DNA from: Streptomyces diastatochromogenes
GTDB taxonomy: Bacteria > Actinomycetota > Actinomycetes > Streptomycetales > Streptomycetaceae
Direction: 5' to 3'
DNA: 64,000 bases
NCBI RefSeq assembly: GCF_002242805.1
Contig: NZ_MCGQ01000016.1
Coordinates: 481 to 64,480 of the forward strand
Below, in pieces: positions 51,629 through 59,153 of the stretch. Numbering within the stretch: position 1 is the first letter of the stretch; every line of letters starts with the position of its first letter. The position numbers and the translations under genes were made by a program. The notes below the pieces were generated by a model, which was not told where the DNA came from, ran no database searches, and saw only the letters and a program-made list of their open reading frames with translations.

Positions 51629-53836
51629 TCACCCCTTCTTCGGGTGCGGAGTCGAGCCGTACGCCGTCAGGAACTTGTCGCGGAACGCGCTCATCTTCCA
51701 GACCGGCGCGTCGTGCGCGGGGCGCAGGCCGTCGGTCCAGCCCCAGTCGGTGATCTTGTCCAGGACCTTCGGGTCCTTGGCGACGATCGAGATCGGTACG
51801 TCACGGCTGGCGTGGTTGCCGCTGACGCGGGCGATCGGCTGGTGGTCGCCGAGGAAGACGAGGACGGTGTCGTCGGTGCCGTAGCGCTCCAGCCACTCGG
51901 TCAGCGCGGTCACCGAGTACTGGATCGACTTGCCGTACTCCTCGCGGGACTTGGTGGTGTCGGCGATGACGTCGGCCGGCTTGTTGCCCGCCGCCTGGAT
52001 GCCCTTGAAGATCGAGCCGTCGCCCAGCTGGTCCCAGCCGACCATCTTCGGGATCGGCGCCCAGGGCTGGTGGCTGGAGGTCAGGATGAGTTCCGACATC
52101 ATCGGCTTGTCGTGCTTCCTGCCGTGCACCCGCTGCTGGAACTGCTCCAGCGCGTACTGGTCCGGCATGGTCGACCAGCTGAACTTCGGTCCCTTGTAGC
52201 CGAGTTCGAAGGCGTTGTAGACCTTGTCGAGGCCGTAGAAGCTCTGCTCCGGCCAGGCCTTCTGCACGCCCGGCATGACGCCGACCGTGTCCCACGCGCC
52301 GGTCTTCTTGAAGGCCTTGGTGAGGCTGAGGTGGTCGCTCGCCATGACCGTGCGGTAGCGCTGCTGGTTGTTGATCCACAGCCCCGACAGGGTGGTGGAG
52401 TGGCCGAGCCAGCTGCTGCCGCCGTAGGTCGCCGAGGTCAGCCAGCCGCTCTTGGCGTGGTAGCCGGCCTTGGCGAGCGCCTTGGTGCGCGCGTCCAGGG
52501 TGCTGTCGACGCCGGGCGCCATGATCGGGTCCTCGATGGCGCTGCGGCCGTAGCTCTCGATGAACGTGAAGATCATGTCCTTGCCGCGCAGGTCGGGCAC
52601 GAGCTGGGCGGCGGGGGTGTTGCCGAAGGCGTCCACCTTGGCCACCTTCTGGAACTCCGCCTCGTCCCTGAGGGTGTCCGCCACCCGGCGGGCCTGGATC
52701 TTCACGGCGGTGGCGGTGCGGTCCGAGGCGAGCGGCACGCCGGAGATCTGCAGGCCGAGGGAGGAGCAGGTGATCCAGACGACGCCCGCGATCAGCGTGC
52801 CGCGGGTCGCGGTGCCGGTGTGCCGGGCGAGGAGGTTGCTCAGCCGGACCGTGGACAGCGCCAGCAGCACGAACAGCAGCAGGACGACGGCGATGACCCC
52901 GCCGGCGGCGGCGAGGGTGGCCGCGCGGCCCAGCGAGTCCTCCAGGTACGACTCCGCGTCGCCGAGCAGGCTCCAGTCGAGGACGAGATTGAAGCTGCGG
53001 CCGAGGTACTGGTTGAACCCCATGTCGAGCAGGTTCAGCACGGTCATCGCGCCCAGTGCGACCCCGGACACGGCGGCCAGCACGATCCGGGGCCGACGCG
53101 GCAGAGCGAGCATCAGCGCCGCGCCGATGACCGCCTCGCCGGGTATCCGCAGAAACTTCTCGGGCCCGAGCCGGACGACGCTGTTGGGCATCACGAGCGC
53201 GGCGACGACGAGAACGGCGGCGAGCACGTTGACACTCACGGAGAGGGTCCGCGCGGCGGTCGGGTGCGCTTCCCGCCAGCGCCGCGTCCGGGCGGACCAG
53301 GCGGACCAGGTGCGGCGGGTGGGGCGGGGGGTGGCTATTTCAGCGGCTTGTTCAGCGGCTTTTTCGGCGGGTTCCTCGGGCGCCTTCTCGGGGGTCTCCG
53401 CAGTGGGTTCCTCGGCTGGTTCCTTGAGGGTTTCCGCGGCGGTTTCCTCGGGCGTCTCCGGGGCGGGTTCCTTGAGGCTTTGCGCAGCGGCTTCCTCGGC
53501 AGGTTCCTTGAGGCTTTCCGCGGCGGGCTTCTCGACAGATTCCTCAGCCGCTTCCTCGGCTATGGAGTCCGCGACCCCGGCCGCCGACGCGGCCTCTTCA
53601 GGGCTGACTTCCGTGGCCTCCGTGGAGCCGGCGGCCTCCGCCGCCGGCGTTCGTTCCTCGTCCCGTTCGTCGAGGACAGCCTCGGCTCCCCCGGCCGTAC
53701 CCGATGACTGGCGCGTGCTCGTGTGCTGAGGCAACCCGGAGGTCCTTCCGTGCGAGACCCGTGGCGGAGTCGGCGGGCCACGCTGGGGAGGCTGGGCAGG
53801 GCCGGAGAAACCCCGGCCCGCCTGGCCCGCCGTCAT
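51629..53836 (-). CDS. LTA-synthase/sulfatase-family membrane protein with Glu/Ala-rich N-terminal repeats
   Basis: A 735-residue protein of the alkaline-phosphatase superfamily branch that includes lipoteichoic acid synthases. The first about 170 residues are a cytoplasmic low-complexity region with imperfect repeats of the type LKEPAEE and ETPEE. Four or five membrane helices follow (about 198-370). The extracellular sulfatase domain has IFTFIESYGRSA (the Ser preceding Tyr is in the nucleophile region), ILTSSHQPWAPIP and VFLGDHQPIARVSG. It may act in polyglycerol-phosphate or teichoic-acid-type wall polymer metabolism. The N-terminal start is uncertain; no strong ribosome site was seen before 53836. 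Confidence 0.85.
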   Translation of the reverse strand: MTAGQAGRGFSGPAQPPQRGPPTPPRVSHGRTSGLPQHTSTRQSSGTAGGAEAVLDERDEERTPAAEAAGSTEATEVSPEEAASAAGVADSIAEEAAEESVEKPAAESLKEPAEEAAAQSLKEPAPETPEETAAETLKEPAEEPTAETPEKAPEEPAEKAAEQAAEIATPRPTRRTWSAWSARTRRWREAHPTAARTLSVSVNVLAAVLVVAALVMPNSVVRLGPEKFLRIPGEAVIGAALMLALPRRPRIVLAAVSGVALGAMTVLNLLDMGFNQYLGRSFNLVLDWSLLGDAESYLEDSLGRAATLAAAGGVIAVVLLLFVLLALSTVRLSNLLARHTGTATRGTLIAGVVWITCSSLGLQISGVPLASDRTATAVKIQARRVADTLRDEAEFQKVAKVDAFGNTPAAQLVPDLRGKDMIFTFIESYGRSAIEDPIMAPGVDSTLDARTKALAKAGYHAKSGWLTSATYGGSSWLGHSTTLSGLWINNQQRYRTVMASDHLSLTKAFKKTGAWDTVGVMPGVQKAWPEQSFYGLDKVYNAFELGYKGPKFSWSTMPDQYALEQFQQRVHGRKHDKPMMSELILTSSHQPWAPIPKMVGWDQLGDGSIFKGIQAAGNKPADVIADTTKSREEYGKSIQYSVTALTEWLERYGTDDTVLVFLGDHQPIARVSGNHASRDVPISIVAKDPKVLDKITDWGWTDGLRPAHDAPVWKMSAFRDKFLTAYGSTPHPKKG

Positions 53837-53922
53837 CCGGTACGGCTCGCCCGAGTCCGCTGTTCACGGCGCTCGGCAAACACCGGGCAAACGCCTGGTC
53901 AAAGTCGGCCTGGCGCCCCCGA

Positions 53923-55860
53923 CTAGGCGCCTCCTACTGCGGTCAGCAGCGCGAGCGGAGCCGCTGCCGAGCGGGACTCGCGGATGCAGGCGTGCGGGTA
54001 CGGGACCGGCTCGGGGTGGGTGTCGCGGCCGTAGCCCGCCAGCACCTCGGGCAGCCGGTGCCCGGCGGCCGTCGCCGCGTCGACCAGGGCGTGCGCCACC
54101 GTGCGGGCCTCGTCGTGCAGGCCGTAGCGGGCCAGGCCCAGCGTGATCAGCGCGTTGTCGTGCGGCCAGACCGAGCCCCGGTGGTAGGAGAGCGGGTGGT
54201 ACGCCGACTGGCCGGAGGCGAGGGTGCGGACGCCCCAGCCGGAGAAGAAGTCCGCCTCCAGCAGCCGCCGGCCGACGACTTCGCCGTACTCCTTGTCCAG
54301 CAGCCCCGACCACAGCAGATGCCCCGCGTCGGACGCCAGCGCGTCGACCTGGCGGCCCTCGCCGTCCAGCGCGAGCGCCGGGAAGGACCGCTCCCGCATC
54401 CAGAAGTCCCGCTGGAAGCGGTCCCGCAGGTCGGCCGCCGCTTGTTCCAGCAGCGAGGCGTACGTCTCGTCGGCCCACACCGTGCGCGCCACCCACGCCG
54501 TGCGGCGCAGCGCGTCGTACGCGTAGCCCTGGGCGCCCGCCGCCATCACCGCGCCGGTGGGCCGGGTGCCGTCGGACCAGCAGATCGCGCCGGGGGAGTC
54601 CTTCCAGTTCTGGTTGGCGAGGCCGCCCTCGTCGGCGCGGTAGACGAGGTAGCCGCGCGAGGTCAGCCCGCCGTGGTCCAGCATCCAGCCGATCGCCGCG
54701 CGGGCGTGCGGTTCGAGGCGGCGGGCGAGGACGGCGTCCCCGGTCTGTTCGACGTACGCCCCGAGCAGGATCAGGAACAGCGGGGTCGCGTCGACCGAGC
54801 CGTAGTACCGCCCGAACGGCACCTGCCCGAAGTGCGCCAGCTCGCCGTGCCGCACCTCGTGCACGATCTTGCCGGGCTGGGCGACCCTGGACGCCCCGGT
54901 CCCGGTCGCCTGGGTGGCGGCCAGCGCGGGGAGCGTGGCCGCGGCCAGCTGCGGGCGGTACGGCAGGGTGAACAGGGCGGTGAGCAGGGCGTCCCGGCCG
55001 AGCAGGGTGAGGAACCAGGGGGCGCCCGCCGCCGGGACGCGCAACTCCTCGCCGTCCGGTCCGGTCGCCGGGACCTGCAGCGCGGCCAGGTCGGACAGTC
55101 CGCGGGCGCAGGCCGCCGCCAGCTCCGGCCAGCCGGTCGGGAAGGCCACGCCCTCCACGAACCGCTCCTCCAGTGCGAGGACGTGTTCGTTGACCGAGGC
55201 GGGGGAGCGCGGCACACGCAGGGCGCGCTTGTCGCCGTGCGGGCGGGCCATCACGCGCAGCACCAGCTCGGCCGTGCCGTGGGGTTCCAGGTCCAGGGTC
55301 CACACCAGCCGGCGGGCGCCCGTGCCGGTCTCCTCGACGGCGTCGGGGGCGGGGTCGGCCGTGATGGTCGTACAGGACCGCCATTCGGCCCGCCGGTAGG
55401 TGAACTCGATGCCGTCGTCCAGGACCTGGCGGGAGCGTACGGCGCCGGCCTTGACGTAGGTGCGGTGGTCGGAGCGCAGCTCGAACTGGTCGGTGAAGTC
55501 GGCGTCGGCCGTGATGGCGAGCCGGACGGTGGTGGGTGTGGGGCGGTTGCTGGTCACCCGCAGGGACTCGACGAACGAGCTGTCGCCGACGGCCTGTTCA
55601 CGGAACAGGGTGTGCGCGGGCGGCTCCTGCCGGCCGCCGCGCGGCACCAGCACACAGCGGGTCGCGTCGCCGTCCGCGACCGGGGTGAGCACCTCGGGCA
55701 CCGCGCCGTCGACGGTGAGCTGCCAGCGGCTGAGGTGCCGGGCGTCCCGTACGAATAACCCGTCCGGGGAGCCGCCGCCGCGCACCCCGCTGATGTCGCC
55801 CCGGTCGCTCACGGCGGCGAACGTCGCCCCGTGCACGAGCAGATGATGCCGGTCCGTCAT
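53923..55860 (-). CDS. Glycogen debranching-type six-hairpin glycosidase, with a TTA codon
   Basis: A 645-residue protein. The N-terminal GDE-N domain (about 5-200) begins HHLLVHGATFAAVSDRGDIS and DGLFVRDARHLSRWQL. The catalytic six-hairpin domain has WFLTLLGRDALLTALFTLPY, HFGQVPFGRYYGSVDATPLF, WKDSPGAICWSDG and HRGSVWPHDNALITLGLARY. It should cleave alpha-glucosidic linkages in glycogen or related oligosaccharides. Leu35 is encoded by TTA (55758-55756), so translation probably needs bldA tRNA. The ATG overlaps the stop of the MGH1-like gene (ATGA). Confidence 0.88.
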   Translation of the reverse strand: MTDRHHLLVHGATFAAVSDRGDISGVRGGGSPDGLFVRDARHLSRWQLTVDGAVPEVLTPVADGDATRCVLVPRGGRQEPPAHTLFREQAVGDSSFVESLRVTSNRPTPTTVRLAITADADFTDQFELRSDHRTYVKAGAVRSRQVLDDGIEFTYRRAEWRSCTTITADPAPDAVEETGTGARRLVWTLDLEPHGTAELVLRVMARPHGDKRALRVPRSPASVNEHVLALEERFVEGVAFPTGWPELAAACARGLSDLAALQVPATGPDGEELRVPAAGAPWFLTLLGRDALLTALFTLPYRPQLAAATLPALAATQATGTGASRVAQPGKIVHEVRHGELAHFGQVPFGRYYGSVDATPLFLILLGAYVEQTGDAVLARRLEPHARAAIGWMLDHGGLTSRGYLVYRADEGGLANQNWKDSPGAICWSDGTRPTGAVMAAGAQGYAYDALRRTAWVARTVWADETYASLLEQAAADLRDRFQRDFWMRERSFPALALDGEGRQVDALASDAGHLLWSGLLDKEYGEVVGRRLLEADFFSGWGVRTLASGQSAYHPLSYHRGSVWPHDNALITLGLARYGLHDEARTVAHALVDAATAAGHRLPEVLAGYGRDTHPEPVPYPHACIRESRSAAAPLALLTAVGGA

Positions 55861-57353
55861 GCCCGGTCCCCTCCCTTGTCACTCCTGTCGAACGTGCCGG
55901 GGCCCGTGGGGGACACGCTGGGTCCCACGGGCTGGTGGAGCAGATCGAGCGCGAGTGCGGCGGTCCAGCCGAAGCCGGTCGCGCCGCATGCCTCGCCGGT
56001 GTACGGGTCGACGTACTCGGCGAAGTCGGTGGCGTCGGCGGTGTGCAGGATCGCCCTGCGCAGGGCGTCGGCCCGGCCGCGCTCGCCGTGCAGCCGCAGG
56101 CCTCGCTCCAGCAGCCAGCTCGTGTTGAACCAGGCCGGGCCCCGCCAGTACCGGTGCGGGTCGAAGGCCTCGCCGAGCAGGTCGTAGCTCGGTACGAGGC
56201 GGGTCGTGCCGCCGAGGCCGAAGTGTGGTCCGCTCGTCGTCCGCACCAGGGTGGCGGCAATGTCGCGCGGCAGCGTGGGCAGGAGCAGCGGGATCAGCCC
56301 GGAGACGCTGCGCTCGGGGATCAGCTCGCCGCGCGGTCGGCCGCCCGGGGCCGTGCCCGGCTGCCCACCCTCCTCGCCCGGGCTTCCGGCCCGTACACCG
56401 CTCACGTCCCGGCAGAAAAACATCCCCTCCGCCGGGTCCCACAGCCGCTCGGTCAGTGCCGCCGTCAGCCGCTCCGCGCGCGCGTGCCGAGCGGTTCCGG
56501 CCGCGCCCAGCTCCTCCGCGATCCGCGCCAGCGCGTGCTCGGAGGCGATCAGCAGGGCGTTGAACGCCGGGTCCTCGACGGCGAACTCCCCGTCTCCATC
56601 GGCGTATTCACGGTCCCGGTAGTCCGTGGCCAGCCGCACGTACCGCCCGTAGTCCAGATCGGTCGGCCGGTCCTCGGCGGCGCCGTGGTCGAGGTCGGCG
56701 CGGCGGAAGGAGCGGGCCGGGGCCGGGGTGATGCGGGAGAGCGGGGCGTCCCAGCAGGGGCTGTTGTCCATACCCTGTTCCCAGGGGTGCACGACGGACA
56801 CCAGCCCGCCTCCGCCCAGGTCGCGCCGGTGCAGCAGATACCGGTGCCAGGCGGCCAGCCGCGGATACACCCCCGCGAGGAAGCCGCGGGCCCGCGACAG
56901 ACCGGGGTCGGCGCAGTGCACCAGCCAGGCCGCCAGCGCGTGCACCGGTGGCTGCACGATGCCCGACGTCTGTACGGTGCGCGGGGCGCCCGCAGCGCGC
57001 CCCGCGGTCGAGGACCGCCAGAAGTCGGGGCTCGGGAAGTAGGCGTCGAGCGGTACGGAGGGGTTGAAGACGATGTGCGGGACGCGCCCGTCGCCCCACT
57101 GGGCCGCCAGCAACGTCTCCAGCTCGGTCTGCGCGCGCAGTGGCGAGAGGTGCCTCAGGCCGATCGCGATGAACGCCGAGTCCCACGACCACTGGTGCGG
57201 ATACAGGCTCCGGGAGGGCACGGTCGAGGCCCCCGTCCAGTTCGCCTCCAGCACCCGGGCCGCCCTGACGTGCAGGGACGTGTCCGGGGCCGGCGGATCG
57301 TATGCGATCTCGCGCTCCGTGACACGGGCAGTGAGCTGGGCAGTGCGATCCAC
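55857..57353 (-). CDS. MGH1-like glycoside hydrolase (GH63-type six-hairpin)
   Basis: A 498-residue enzyme. LYPHQWSWDSAFIAIGLRHL contains the catalytic-Asp-bearing WDSAF motif of the mannosylglycerate/glucosylglycerate hydrolase group. VQPPVHALAAWLVH and PHRYWRGPAWFNTSWLLERG are the conserved active-site segments. The likely start is GTG at 57353 (GGGGAG six bases upstream); an ATG at 57461 would add 36 atypical residues. It is coupled to the debranching-type gene and divergent to the ROK regulator, suggesting one sugar-degradation unit. Substrate not certain. Confidence 0.87.
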   Translation of the reverse strand: MDRTAQLTARVTEREIAYDPPAPDTSLHVRAARVLEANWTGASTVPSRSLYPHQWSWDSAFIAIGLRHLSPLRAQTELETLLAAQWGDGRVPHIVFNPSVPLDAYFPSPDFWRSSTAGRAAGAPRTVQTSGIVQPPVHALAAWLVHCADPGLSRARGFLAGVYPRLAAWHRYLLHRRDLGGGGLVSVVHPWEQGMDNSPCWDAPLSRITPAPARSFRRADLDHGAAEDRPTDLDYGRYVRLATDYRDREYADGDGEFAVEDPAFNALLIASEHALARIAEELGAAGTARHARAERLTAALTERLWDPAEGMFFCRDVSGVRAGSPGEEGGQPGTAPGGRPRGELIPERSVSGLIPLLLPTLPRDIAATLVRTTSGPHFGLGGTTRLVPSYDLLGEAFDPHRYWRGPAWFNTSWLLERGLRLHGERGRADALRRAILHTADATDFAEYVDPYTGEACGATGFGWTAALALDLLHQPVGPSVSPTGPGTFDRSDKGGDRA

Positions 57354-57399
57354 TCGGGGCTCCCCGAAGACGTCCGGCCGACCTGGTTTGGTTGTGGCT

Positions 57400-57465
57400 A
57401 CCGTAGGGTTACGTCTATTTAACACGCAAAACTCAATATGTAATGCAAACTTGAGAAACACAAGG
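57400..57465. promoter_or_regulatory. AT-rich divergent promoter region for MGH1-like and ROK genes
   Basis: This spacer is clearly AT-richer than its surroundings (for example TTTAACACGCAAAACTCAAT). The arms CTCAA (57432-57436) and TTGAG (57451-57455) form a short inverted repeat. It is the probable site of ROK binding and both promoters. Confidence 0.45.
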
Positions 57466-57473
57466 GGGTGCGC

Positions 57474-58694
57474 ATGACCGGACGGCCCGGCAGGACCGGC
57501 AAGGGCAGCAGTCAGGCCAGCGCCGGAGATCTGCTCGAACTCGTGCGCAGCGGGCGAGCCGTGACCCGCGGCGCGCTCCAGCAGGCCACCGGGCTCTCCC
57601 GCGCCACCGTCGGCCAGCGCCTCGACCGGCTGTTCCGGGCCGGCTGGCTGCGCGAGGGCGCCGGCGGCCCGGTCGACTCACCGCTCGGCGGACGCCCCTC
57701 CATCACCCTGGAGTTCGACGACTCCCACGCGATCGTGCTCGCCGCCGACCTCGACACCCGGCACGCCCGGGCGGCCGTCCTCACCCTGACCGGCGAGATC
57801 CTCGCCGAACACTCCGGCACCCTGGTCGTCGAGGACGGACCCGAGGTCGTCCTCGGCGAACTCGGCCGCTGGTTCGCCGAGTTGCTGACCAAGGCGGGGC
57901 ACCTGGCGGAGGAGGTGTGCGGCATCGGGCTCGCGGTGCCCGGACCGGTGGACAGCGAGACCGGCCGGGTGGTGCAGCCGCCGATCATGCCGGGCTGGGA
58001 CGGCTACGACATACGAGGCCGCCTCTCCCGCGCCTTCACCGAGCACACCGGCGCGCCCGCGGTGGCGGTCCTGGTGGACAACGACGCCAACCTCATGGCC
58101 TACGGCGAACAGCGCACCGGACACCCCGACTGTTCGGCGTTCGTGCTGGTCAAGGTGTCCACGGGTATCGGTGCCGGGGTCGTGGTCGACGGCTCGATCT
58201 TCCGGGGCGTCGACGGCGGCGCGGGCGACATCGGGCACATCCGGGTGGGCGCCGAGGCGCTGTGCCGGTGCGGGTCGTACGGCTGTCTCGCCGCCGTCGC
58301 CAGCGGCGGTGCCGTGGCCCGGCGGCTGGCGGAGTCCGGGGTGCCGGCCGCGTCCGGCTCGGACGTACGGGACCTGCTGGCCTCCGGGCACCCGGAGGCG
58401 GCCGCGCTGGCCCGGGAGGCCGGGCGCAGGGTCGGGGACGTGCTGGCGACGGTGGTGACCCTGCTCAATCCGGGCGTTCTGATGATCGCCGGGGATCTGG
58501 CCGGAACCCCCTTCCTCACCGGCGTCCGCGAACTGCTCTACCAGCGGGCGCTGCCCCGCTCCACGGCCCACCTGGACGTCGTGACGTCCCGGCTGGGTGA
58601 GCGGGCCGGGCTGCTGGGGGCCGGGGCGCTGGTCGTGGAGCATCTGTACGCGCCGGAGCGGGTGGAGGAGCGGCTCGGCGCGCTGGGCGTGTGA
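57474..58694 (+). CDS. ROK-family transcriptional regulator
   Basis: A 406-residue repressor. The N-terminal winged helix (about 15-75) has AGDLLELVRSGRAVTRGALQ and LSRATVGQRLDRLFRAGWLR. The ROK domain (about 85-395) contains VLVDNDANLMAYGEQ, VLVKVSTGIGAGVVVDGSIF and the zinc-binding CRCGSYGCL. It probably senses a sugar and represses the divergent glycosidase genes. ATG at 57474 has an AAGGGGG site 5 bases upstream, preferred over the GTG at 57468. Confidence 0.93.
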   Translation: MTGRPGRTGKGSSQASAGDLLELVRSGRAVTRGALQQATGLSRATVGQRLDRLFRAGWLREGAGGPVDSPLGGRPSITLEFDDSHAIVLAADLDTRHARAAVLTLTGEILAEHSGTLVVEDGPEVVLGELGRWFAELLTKAGHLAEEVCGIGLAVPGPVDSETGRVVQPPIMPGWDGYDIRGRLSRAFTEHTGAPAVAVLVDNDANLMAYGEQRTGHPDCSAFVLVKVSTGIGAGVVVDGSIFRGVDGGAGDIGHIRVGAEALCRCGSYGCLAAVASGGAVARRLAESGVPAASGSDVRDLLASGHPEAAALAREAGRRVGDVLATVVTLLNPGVLMIAGDLAGTPFLTGVRELLYQRALPRSTAHLDVVTSRLGERAGLLGAGALVVEHLYAPERVEERLGALGV

Positions 58695-58836
58695 CGCGCG
58701 GCCGGGCGGCGTATGACGTGCCGCTGGGCGTGTGACGTGTGCGTTTCCATCTGTTTGCGGTCCCAGGAACCCGTCCGCATGGTGAAATCCGGCCGCCTGT
58801 GGCAGCGTGATTATCGCCACCCTTGATAAGGGTTGC

Positions 58837-58950
58837 GCTCAGATGAGCGGATCATGGGCGACTGCACTTCTCCAAGGGGTGGCACTCGGTGCCACCCCTT
58901 GATCGTTCATCGATCGAAATCAGATGTGCTGGGGATCCGCTCATCTGAGC
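58837..58950 (+). ncRNA. Nested inverted-repeat element upstream of ppdK, possible sRNA or attenuator
   Basis: GCTCAGATGAGCGGATC (58837-58853) and its exact reverse complement GATCCGCTCATCTGAGC (58934-58950) flank a strong hairpin. An RNA starting near 58815 (after a GTGATTAT-like -10) and ending at the hairpin would be about 90 nucleotides. If transcription continues, the two outer 17-mers can pair and may affect the inner hairpin. Region 58695-59153 contains no protein gene. Its role is unknown. Confidence 0.45.
58874..58900 (+). terminator. Perfect 12-bp hairpin AAGGGGTGGCAC/GTGCCACCCCTT
   Basis: A 12-bp stem with a three-base TCG loop, followed by TGATCGTTCAT. It is one of the strongest hairpins in the window and probably ends transcription from the ROK gene or a small RNA. 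Confidence 0.8.
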
Positions 58951-59079
58951 GGAAAACCGCCCCTGTGGGCACTGTTGCCTTCAAGAAGTGAAAACATCCA
59001 CGCCGCTCTGCTTGTCAAGCTTTGACTTTCGATCCGCTGGCGGACGACTGGTTACAGGCCCATGACGCGCAAGTGGACG

Positions 59080-59104
59080 TACCCAGACGCCTTCGATCTG
59101 GGTA
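59080..59104. promoter_or_regulatory. Inverted repeat TACCCAGA/TCTGGGTA in the ppdK upstream region
   Basis: Perfect 8-bp arms with a 9-base spacer, 50-74 bases before the ppdK start. A TATGTT (59103-59108) beside it could be a -10 element. Likely an operator. Confidence 0.55.
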
Positions 59105-59153
59105 TGTTCCTCGCCGTCAGGGCAGCCACCGCGGCCTCAAGGAGTCGAGACCC

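Noticed and set aside
53340..53540. Short direct DNA repeats near 53.4 kb as a mobile element
   Set aside because: They encode the Glu/Pro/Ala-rich tail of the LTA-synthase-like protein in frame; no inverted ends or transposase are present.
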